From positions 1 through 21,696 of IMG/VR virus record IMGVR_UViG_3300029448_000510: 21,696 bases of DNA, one strand, 5' to 3'. Below, one piece after another: positions 16,030 to 21,696 of this stretch; position 1 is the stretch's first letter, and the number at the start of each line of letters is the position of its first letter. The notes under the pieces were generated by a model. It searched no databases and had not been told where the DNA came from. It saw only the letters and a list, made by a program, of their open reading frames with translations. The translations under genes were made by a program, and so were the position numbers. The stretch comes from a virus.

Positions 16030-17748
16030 TTAAGAGTACGTAGCTGGTGCGTAATACACAAGGTTAGTAATCTCGTTTGCTGTACCAAAGTCCGCGGGTA
16101 ATGCGTGGAAGTTACTTTCAAGTGAAATCACATCTTCTACAGAGTGAGAAGGCACCTCAAAGTGAACCTTAGGCATTGTTATTACAAGAGCCGGTGTTCC
16201 TGCTTGTGCAGATCCACCAATTTCCAGTGTTACCGTGAACACGTTTACAACTTGTCCCATTGCAGCGGTAGACGTAAGATCATTAAAGAACTGTCGAGAA
16301 GTTCCTGAAGTCTTGTCTGAGTCACTCAATGTTAAGTAGCAAGTTGCTGATCCTGTAACGTTACGAGCACCTGTTACGTGCTCTAGCGGTTTGTTTACAA
16401 AGCCCAACTCATCAGGTACTAAGTACGAAATATTATTACCAATGGTAAAGCTTCCGCCTGTCATTGTAAGGTTGTACTTACCATCCCCATTTGAAACCAT
16501 TCCACCTGGGAATACTGTTTTATTATCAGCAGTAATCTCAATCTTAGTTAAACGATTTCGTATAAAGGTATTTGTACTTGTTACAGCTTCATCAATTGCT
16601 TGAGTAAGTGTAAGGTTTCCAGAACCTGGGACTGTTTTAACCATATGAACAGCAGTACCTTGAGCATTATCAGTCTGGAAGTAAAAATCACCAGCAACCA
16701 ATAAATCCCCATCAGTACCATCTTGAGTACGTTTCGGAGTTGTAGCATTTCCAGTTTGTCCAACTGTTAACGTAGTACCGGTTCCAGTTCTAAAGTTTGT
16801 GGAAAGATCCTCAATCTCTTTTGCGAAACCTGACCAGTTCAAAGTAGCGATTCCTTCAACATCAAAGTCAATACTTACTTCGTTTGCAACTGCTTCTGAA
16901 CACTTATAAATAACAGGGTTCAAAGCATCTGTTTCAATTACAAAGTAAAGTTGCATTGGATGAAGGGCTGATCTATTTGATTCAGTCATTACAACAGTAC
17001 TAGTACTAGTGGCGGGAGTAATAACGGGGCCAGATACTTTATTTACAGCTCTTCGAAAGCCTTTTGCACCTGAAGTTAAAGTTGCAACATCAAAAGTAAA
17101 TGCAGTATCTCCTGCGTCAGCACCAATTTTTTCACTTGGAACACTAATAGTCTCATCTACTGCGTATCCATCACCAGGAGAAGCAACAGCCGAAACTGTC
17201 GTAACCCCACTACCATTTACTGCTATAGTAAAAGATGCGCCTGTTCCGCCACCACTTACATCAGTGGTATAATCACTTTCTGTAACTGTGTATGTACCCT
17301 CGGCTCGGCTTGTATCTGTTCCGCCACCAAGAGTATCAACAGTTGCAATACCTGTTGAACTATCATAAACGTCTGCACCTGACATTGCTGCCCAGAGAAC
17401 TTCTTCCACAGAGTGAACATCAGTTCCTGACCCATCCGCAGTTGCAACACCACTTGCTACGCTTCCACCTTTCGATTTAAAGGGTCTAATATAAGTACTA
17501 AAAGACCACTCTGCTGGAGCAAGAGAGTCTGTAAATAAACGTCTACCTCTACGAGATACGCCTACTGTACTTTCCATTTCCGAGAGTAATATTTCAGAAG
17601 TATTTGTAGTCTGAGAGAAACTATATCCATCAAGAATAGGTACCTCCCATAACTGTCCCGCTCCCGCGGTGTTAGCATCTTCGTCGTCTTGATTCCGAAA
17701 TTGAATAAACAATCTCGTATCCCGACTAAAATACAACTGATCTGCCAT
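16030..17748 (-). CDS. V: Major tail tube protein with beta-rich inserts
   Basis: A 572-residue protein, more than twice lambda gpV (246). The assignment rests on position (after the tail terminator, before the chaperones), on a strong AGGAG ribosome site at 17756-17760 with a 7-base spacer, and on its own 3' hairpin, all expected for the most abundant tail protein. The N-terminus (LYFSRDTRLFIQF, LWEVPILDGYSFSQTTNTSE) looks like a tube-forming beta domain. Residues about 148-224 form a separate module: EGTYTVTESDY, SGGGTGASFTIAV, then PGDGYAVDETISVP. I know this Gly-rich module from structural proteins of marine phages. A further Thr/Gly-rich stretch lies at about 325-420. The C-terminus is again tube-like (HFEVPSHSVEDVISLESNFH). 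The inserts probably decorate the outside of the tail. Confidence 0.83.
   Translation of the reverse strand: MADQLYFSRDTRLFIQFRNQDDEDANTAGAGQLWEVPILDGYSFSQTTNTSEILLSEMESTVGVSRRGRRLFTDSLAPAEWSFSTYIRPFKSKGGSVASGVATADGSGTDVHSVEEVLWAAMSGADVYDSSTGIATVDTLGGGTDTSRAEGTYTVTESDYTTDVSGGGTGASFTIAVNGSGVTTVSAVASPGDGYAVDETISVPSEKIGADAGDTAFTFDVATLTSGAKGFRRAVNKVSGPVITPATSTSTVVMTESNRSALHPMQLYFVIETDALNPVIYKCSEAVANEVSIDFDVEGIATLNWSGFAKEIEDLSTNFRTGTGTTLTVGQTGNATTPKRTQDGTDGDLLVAGDFYFQTDNAQGTAVHMVKTVPGSGNLTLTQAIDEAVTSTNTFIRNRLTKIEITADNKTVFPGGMVSNGDGKYNLTMTGGSFTIGNNISYLVPDELGFVNKPLEHVTGARNVTGSATCYLTLSDSDKTSGTSRQFFNDLTSTAAMGQVVNVFTVTLEIGGSAQAGTPALVITMPKVHFEVPSHSVEDVISLESNFHALPADFGTANEITNLVYYAPATYS
17077..17307 (-). 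other. Inserted Gly-rich beta module within the tail tube protein
   Basis: Residues about 148-224 of the tube protein. It has three recognisable parts: a GTYTVT strand, a SGGGTGASFTIAV strand with the following GVTTVSAVASPGDGY turn, and a DETISVPSEKIG segment closing on AFTFDVATL. The unit is self-contained and separates the two conserved-looking parts of the tube domain. Likely a small surface domain on the tail exterior; function unknown. Confidence 0.55.
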
Positions 17749-17809
17749 AGTTTTTCTCCTATGAAACTTGAAAAGACTGGTCGTGAATTTTTATTCGTGC
17801 CAGAATTTT

Positions 17810-18265
17810 CTAATAGCGAACTTCAATAAGAATCTCTCCGACTCCTAAAGGTTCGAGTACACCTTCATCAGTATCAATACTGAGAATTGTGATTTGATGG
17901 GTAGATTGTTCTAACCCTAACCTATCGTGATAAAGTAACTTACTATTTGTTTCTAATACTGTTTCTACATCTTCAAGTAGTTCATCTAATGCAGTTACAG
18001 CCTCTTCTTCATTTACATAACAACGAACAGTAAGATTTAAAAAACGATCTTTATACCCGCCTGCTTGGTATATTCTTGATTCACTTCCTGCATTTATATG
18101 TATTGCAGGAAACTCCTCTACCTCATCCCAAAACTTAAGCCTAGGACTTGTTTCTGCTACTGCTGTATGATAAATTCCTCGTCCATCAATGAGAGCCATT
18201 TTATCGGCCAGAGCTTTTGTAATAGCAGATCTACGTGTAGTATATGATCTTGCTGTACTTGCCAT
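17810..18265 (-). CDS. Tail terminator (lambda U position)
   Basis: A 151-residue protein in the slot of lambda gpU (131). It opens with a helix (TTRRSAITKALADKMALIDG), then an FPAIHINAGSESRIYQAGGY segment, then a strand and helix FLNLTVRCYVNEEEAVTALD and ELLEDVETVLE, ending in strands with GVGEILIEVRY. This helix-strand-helix arrangement, with an amide-rich loop before a LxVRCYV strand, is typical of tail terminators that cap the tube and form the joining surface to the head. Sequence identity to gpU is not obvious, so the call relies on fold-like pattern and place. It starts in a TAATG overlap with the neck gene. A 61-base gap with no clear promoter separates it from the tube gene. Confidence 0.75.
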   Translation of the reverse strand: MASTARSYTTRRSAITKALADKMALIDGRGIYHTAVAETSPRLKFWDEVEEFPAIHINAGSESRIYQAGGYKDRFLNLTVRCYVNEEEAVTALDELLEDVETVLETNSKLLYHDRLGLEQSTHQITILSIDTDEGVLEPLGVGEILIEVRY

Positions 18266-19629
18266 TAAACTCTCCTAGTGTAAAATCTTCCTAATGCGTA
18301 CCCGGCAGCTATTTCTCGTATGGAAGCGTCAATCAGGTTTCTTGGGTCCCTATCAGGGTCTGCCCGGCTTGAGCCGCTTGTTCTTTCATATACTGAATAC
18401 GGATCTTTTCTATAAGTATAACCAAAACTAGGCATCCCTTGAGGGGTTTGTATTACATCTGTAAGCTGTACACTTTGTGCAAATCTCCCTGTTTGATTTT
18501 CTAATCTTGGGGCTCCCATATTCTTTCTTACTGTTTCGGGTAGTTTATCATTTATAAGAGCCATTATAGTATATAAACTTGCTTCTGGCCTACCGCTACT
18601 ATTTTTTGCCTGTTGTAATTTTGTTTTAGCTCTATATTGTTTGTCTTTGCCCTTTATCTTACTATTAGACTTAATAGATTCCGTAGAAGCTTTTCTATTC
18701 ACAGGTTGGACGTTTGAAGTAACTTTTAGTCCTTTTTCTCTAAGTGCTGAAATTGCTAGCCATCGGGCATGATTTCTTGCGTCTGTTGCTATACTATTAC
18801 TTGCTTCTTGATCTGACCAACCGTTTGTTTTTGCCCATGCCAACATCTTCTTTTCAAGCTTTGGCTTAAGTGTTGACCAGTCTGTTGCTAGTGCTCCTGC
18901 TGGGTTGCTTGAATCAGGGCCTACTTCAATATCAACTATAATACCCGGATCAAATTTTACCCTATTTTTTCCTTTATAGCTTCCCTTTTTAAAGCTAGCC
19001 TCTATTTGACCAAAACGATCCACAAATCTTTTAAGAGGCTCAAAAGCGGCGAACTCTTCCCAAGTAGGAGATCTTTGAGCCCATTCCGCTGCAGCAAGCA
19101 ACTGTAAGGCACCTACTGATCTTTTAGTCTTATGTAAACGCTGAGTTCCTTGGGCCATTAAAGAACTTTCAGAGGCTTCTTTACCTCTTTCTGATCTATG
19201 CTGCGTTAATTTATCATGTCCTGCATCTTCTAATGCACTATTAACTTCTTTTTTACCTACTCTTTTTAGCGTATTAAAAGGAGTTTTAATTGTCCGACTT
19301 TGATGAAAACTAATACGTTTACCTGGGTCCCATGAAATTAATCTTGCATCTGTTCTTGATCTCATTACATGAGTATGAACTGCATTTAGAGCCTCTTTCG
19401 CCGCTTTTCTAAAAAATTTTATATCTAGTATAAGAGGCTCATATCCTTCGCTATTTTGCTTTACTCGTCTATTAACTACCGCGTTGTACCCTTCTAAAAA
19501 AGACTGGGCTACTGGCTCTAAACTCATTGTCACACGTTGAGGTTGGCCGTCTATTGCTCCTCTGGCTGCTTCCGAGTCCAGAAACTTTTCCATTCTTTTT
19601 AATGTTCTTTGTACCTCTGCTTTAGCCAT
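18265..19629 (-). CDS. Large basic neck or tail-completion protein
   Basis: A 454-residue, strongly basic protein rich in Lys, Arg, Ser and Ala, with no membrane segment. It lies where phages usually encode a 100-200 residue HK97-gp10-like or lambda-Z-like protein. The C-terminal part, LENQTGRFAQSVQLTDVIQT, then FGYTYRKDPYSVYER and RDPRNLIDASIREIA, resembles the gp10/neck family signature (a TGRxxxSv strand, then a PYxxYxE segment and a final helix). The first 300 residues (for example SFHQSRTIKTPFNTLKRVGK, LLAAAEWAQRSPTWEEF) I do not recognise. Reading: a neck or tail-completion protein with a long N-terminal extension that may touch DNA or the connector, given its charge. It is joined by TAATG to both neighbours, so all three are probably translated together. 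Confidence 0.65.
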   Translation of the reverse strand: MAKAEVQRTLKRMEKFLDSEAARGAIDGQPQRVTMSLEPVAQSFLEGYNAVVNRRVKQNSEGYEPLILDIKFFRKAAKEALNAVHTHVMRSRTDARLISWDPGKRISFHQSRTIKTPFNTLKRVGKKEVNSALEDAGHDKLTQHRSERGKEASESSLMAQGTQRLHKTKRSVGALQLLAAAEWAQRSPTWEEFAAFEPLKRFVDRFGQIEASFKKGSYKGKNRVKFDPGIIVDIEVGPDSSNPAGALATDWSTLKPKLEKKMLAWAKTNGWSDQEASNSIATDARNHARWLAISALREKGLKVTSNVQPVNRKASTESIKSNSKIKGKDKQYRAKTKLQQAKNSSGRPEASLYTIMALINDKLPETVRKNMGAPRLENQTGRFAQSVQLTDVIQTPQGMPSFGYTYRKDPYSVYERTSGSSRADPDRDPRNLIDASIREIAAGYALGRFYTRRV

Positions 19630-20216
19630 TAAAAATTCTTATACAAGTCTAAGACTCGCTTGATGTGATCAGGAAAACTCACATTGTTAGGTTGACTAGT
19701 ACTCCCTGGATTTTGTAAACTTGCTCCTGCAATACTCTGTCTTTGCTTATGCTCATCCTTCAAGTAATAAGTAACCAAATCAAGAACTGCAAGTTTTAAG
19801 TCTCCCGGAATCGCAGAATATCCTGCGGTATATATAACTTTTACTGCGCCTGTTCCTGTAGGCCAGTTTTTATATCCTCCAGAAGTAGTTCTTAATATAC
19901 TATCTGTTTTACTATCTAAAGCGTATTCATATGCTCCGGTAGTAAGCGTACTATAAGCATTATTATATGCTGTTCTCTCTTGTACACTTACAATCGTATT
20001 GACGGGGCTTTCAGTAAGCTGTACAATATGAGTGCCCCAATCAACATTAAACTCTTCCGTTTTATTTGAAGAGTAAAAATCTACAAAACTGTTTCCACAA
20101 TAAGTCTTTACTAATGTACTTATAGAAGGGATTAAAACATTAAGACGTCCATCCTCTTTTGGCTGAGTGATGCCCTCTGCGGTTTTATACTCCTGTAATG
20201 TTATCAGATCTGCCAT
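19629..20216 (-). CDS. Head-tail connector/adaptor (HK97 gp6-like)
   Basis: A 195-residue protein following the capsid gene. The N-terminus MADLITLQEYKTAEGI, then LIPSISTLVKTYCGNSF, fits the helical start of gp6/gp15-type adaptors (a LITLxExK opening, then a helix of the form IxxxSxxVxxYxG). The middle is a beta insert (THIVQLTESPVNTIVSVQER, YALDSKTDSILRTT). The key C-terminal motif is VKVIYTAGYSAIPGDLKLAV, then a LVTYYLKDE helix, closely like the VxYxAGYxxIPxDLxxA motif of this family. Twelve such subunits form a ring beneath the portal. Its ATG has no Shine-Dalgarno: the preceding bases are ACTAATTTACTT. The terminator for the capsid gene ends only 13 bases upstream, so this gene depends on transcripts that pass that terminator. 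Confidence 0.85.
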   Translation of the reverse strand: MADLITLQEYKTAEGITQPKEDGRLNVLIPSISTLVKTYCGNSFVDFYSSNKTEEFNVDWGTHIVQLTESPVNTIVSVQERTAYNNAYSTLTTGAYEYALDSKTDSILRTTSGGYKNWPTGTGAVKVIYTAGYSAIPGDLKLAVLDLVTYYLKDEHKQRQSIAGASLQNPGSTSQPNNVSFPDHIKRVLDLYKNF

Positions 20217-20228
20217 AAGTAAATTAGT

Positions 20229-20256
20229 AAAAACTTAGGGGAGGAGAACCTCCCCC
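20229..20256 (-). terminator. Rho-independent terminator after the capsid gene
   Basis: On the minus strand the transcript has GGGGAGG, loop TTCT, CCTCCCC (stem 20238-20244 with 20249-20255), then TAAG and a run of five T (20229-20233). A GC-rich 7-pair stem followed closely by a U-run is the standard intrinsic form. The run begins four bases after the stem, so strength is probably partial. It would lower transcription of all genes downstream relative to the capsid. Confidence 0.78.
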
Positions 20257-20264
20257 AGTTTCCA

Positions 20265-20282
20265 TGATTACCAAGGTAATCA
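20265..20282. repeat. Perfect 18-base inverted repeat after the capsid stop
   Basis: TGATTACC AA GGTAATCA is a perfect palindrome with 8-base arms around AA. It lies between the capsid stop (20293-20295) and the terminator. As RNA it gives a 7-pair stem with a four-base loop and no U-run, so it may be a stabilising hairpin that works with the terminator. As DNA it could bind a dimeric protein. No second copy was noticed in the window. Confidence 0.55.
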
Positions 20283-20292
20283 GTCGTATCAA

Positions 20293-21696
20293 TTACTGAT
20301 ACTCGATTCGTACTGCAGGCTCATTGTTAGTTGTGCCAGCAACCAACTCGTTAAATCCGAGAGATTGTGCGGCAACAATGGCCGTGCGCTGACCGGCTAC
20401 TTCGTAGTCAGTCTCAATGCTAACACCCTTCAGTCGGGGGATAACATAGTTGCGTACGTTGACAGCAGCGGCAGCGGTACCTGTAAAGGCGCCAGCTTCC
20501 TTCGTGCCTTGAGCAAGTGCATCAGTTGCAACTACGGGAGAACCGTAAATGCTTCCAACAGCACCGATCAGCTTCATTGCTGTGTCGTTACCAACTTCTG
20601 ATACATCAGAGAAGGCAGCGTCTGCAATCAAGTTGTAGTACTGGTCAATACCAACGATGTATGCAACATCGGCAGGATTCATACCATATTTGCCCATCTC
20701 AGATCGGATGGAAAGCAAATTAGCACCAGTAATAGCATCGGAAGTACCAGATGCATCGGGGTCAGTTACAAGAGCAGAGTCTGCTGCGAGGAAAGACCCA
20801 GCACCATCAGTACCAGCTCCACCTACGAGACCTACAAAAGAGGAGTTACCATTTATGATGGCTCCGTCAATTGCTTTTGCATGAGCTCTTGCAAGAGCTG
20901 AAGTAATAATAGGCAGAACGCTTATCACTACTTGCTCGTCGGTGTCATTCGCAATGAACGTACCAGAAACGAGTCTAAAAGCTTGTAACAACACGCGATT
21001 AACGTTATAGTTGTTGTCACTTGCACCAGACTCTTCCAACAGATTGGCAGTAGTTTCCAAACCAGTTGCGTTGAAGTTAGCATTCTCAGTATCAGGTGCG
21101 ATCGGCAATACGGTTGCACCAGAAGCTACTTGAATTTCGCGGAAGAGAGGAGCAACTTTCTGCTCTAATCGTACTTCCTCTTCAAAAGCCTGAGAAACAC
21201 CTACGTCGATACCAGCTGCGCTAGTAGCATCATAGGTTACGCCTGCTTTCTGTAAGACGTCCTTCGCAAAGCCAGTGTCCCAACCTTTACGAGTAACTTT
21301 ACCAAGGATGTGTGCTTGGAGAAGCTCTTTACCATGCTTCGTAATATCACCTCGGTCCCGATCTGCGAAAACACGCTTAGAATCACGCATCTTTTCGATT
21401 TCATCGGATTTTTCTTTAAGCTCAGCTGCATGTTGCTTAATAACTTCATCCAACTCAGCATCTTTGTCAGCCAACTTAGATTCAACATCTTGAACCAAAC
21501 GCTCAGCACCTGACTCAACGGCAGTTGCTACAGCAGCTTTGACCTCTTCTTCTTGCTGAACTCGTGCTTCTGCTTCCGCAGTAGCTTTCTCGTCAGCTTC
21601 CTTTTGTACAGCTTCATCAGCTGCTTTTTGCTCGGCTTGCTTCATTGCAATTTTAGCAGCAGTTTCCTCAGCTACTTTTTTAGCAAAAGCTTCCAA
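20293..21696 (-). CDS. Major capsid protein, HK97 fold, 5' end outside the window
   Basis: The frame runs to the right edge with no true start: the edge codon is TTG and upstream sequence is missing. 467 residues are visible. Residues about 1-105 are a highly charged Ala/Glu/Lys coiled coil (VAEETAAKIAMKQAEQKAAD and on to ELKEKSDEIEKMRDSKRVF), like the delta domain of HK97, where a fused scaffold is later cleaved off. From about 110 the HK97-type body follows: GKELLQAHILGKVTRKGW, then APLFREIQVASGATVLPIAP, then LARAHAKAIDGAIINGNSSF, then YIVGIDQYYNLIADAAF and YGSPVVATDALAQG, ending TDYEVAGQRTAIVAAQSLGF. The body pattern fits the Phage_capsid family. The gene is visibly richer in G+C than the tail genes, fitting biased codon use in a highly expressed gene. 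A maturation protease would be expected just upstream. Confidence 0.93.
   Translation of the reverse strand: MEAFAKKVAEETAAKIAMKQAEQKAADEAVQKEADEKATAEAEARVQQEEEVKAAVATAVESGAERLVQDVESKLADKDAELDEVIKQHAAELKEKSDEIEKMRDSKRVFADRDRGDITKHGKELLQAHILGKVTRKGWDTGFAKDVLQKAGVTYDATSAAGIDVGVSQAFEEEVRLEQKVAPLFREIQVASGATVLPIAPDTENANFNATGLETTANLLEESGASDNNYNVNRVLLQAFRLVSGTFIANDTDEQVVISVLPIITSALARAHAKAIDGAIINGNSSFVGLVGGAGTDGAGSFLAADSALVTDPDASGTSDAITGANLLSIRSEMGKYGMNPADVAYIVGIDQYYNLIADAAFSDVSEVGNDTAMKLIGAVGSIYGSPVVATDALAQGTKEAGAFTGTAAAAVNVRNYVIPRLKGVSIETDYEVAGQRTAIVAAQSLGFNELVAGTTNNEPAVRIEYQ

Noticed and set aside
17777-17803. Possible hairpin (CTGG...CCAG with GAAT/ATTC inside) between tail terminator and tube gene
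   Set aside because: Only 4+4 pairs separated by a 3-by-4 internal loop, with no good U-run; too weak to call a terminator. No promoter was found in this gap either.
20224-20265. A 13-codon frame (METGGGSPPL...) across the capsid terminator, possibly a leader peptide
   Set aside because: It has no Shine-Dalgarno and its codons are set by the terminator stem. No sign of selection as a peptide.
1-21696. CRISPR arrays, tRNA genes, insertion sequences, attachment sites, integrase or toxin/defence genes
   Set aside because: No regular direct repeats, cloverleaf-like segments, transposase or recombinase motifs were seen on reading both strands. Phage versus prophage is left open.
20293-21696. Taking TTG at 21694-21696 as the true start of the capsid protein
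   Set aside because: The frame is simply open at the window edge; no ribosome site can be seen and the coiled coil appears to begin before it. It is treated as internal Leu.

Overview
The window is a block of the virion-structure genes of a tailed bacteriophage, or of a prophage of one. All real genes lie on the minus strand and are packed almost without gaps. Read in transcription order (right to left), the order follows the head-tail half of the lambda late region: major capsid (E position), head-tail adaptor, a long basic neck or tail-completion protein, tail terminator (U position), major tail tube (V), the frameshifted chaperone pair G/GT, tape measure (H), M, L, K, I, J, then two small tail-tip-associated proteins and the start of a fibre gene. 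The M-L-K-I-J cassette is recognisable from sequence motifs, so the virion should be a long, flexible-tailed siphovirus. No integrase, repressor, terminase, portal, lysis gene, tRNA or host gene is visible, so phage versus prophage and the identity of the host cannot be settled. A Gram-negative host is likely from the lambda-type tail and from two near-perfect sigma-70 promoters. Several beta-rich inserts resemble modules I know from marine phage structural proteins; this is recognition from memory, not a search.

Layout. 20293-21696: capsid protein with an N-terminal coiled-coil (fused-scaffold-like) segment, 5' end outside the window, followed by a rho-independent terminator. 16030-20216: adaptor, neck protein, tail terminator and tail tube, ending in a UUCG-capped hairpin. 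15926-16000: a regulatory gap with a perfect TTGACA-N17-TATAAT promoter. 1270-15925: tail chaperones, tape measure and tail tip, through a 2186-residue J-like protein. 1202-1269: a second strong promoter. 1-1201: two small tail-tip or fibre-linked proteins and a truncated fibre gene.

How it works together. The capsid and tube genes, needed in hundreds of copies, each end in a hairpin. Fresh promoters then restart transcription for the tail-tip genes and for the fibre cassette. Both promoters share an unusual upstream arrangement (a CACCCT element, then AAAAATAA, then the -35), suggesting one promoter design used twice. Within each block most genes join by TAATG or ATGA overlaps, implying translational coupling. 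A -1 slip at A AAU UUU fuses G to T into a protein of about 283 residues, close to the length of lambda gpGT.

The most notable points are the paired promoters, the unlisted frameshift site, the four conserved iron-sulphur cysteines of an L protein carrying two large inserts, the altered JAMM motif in K, and the greatly enlarged J protein with Gly-X-X linkers. I see no defence, toxin or other non-structural system here.
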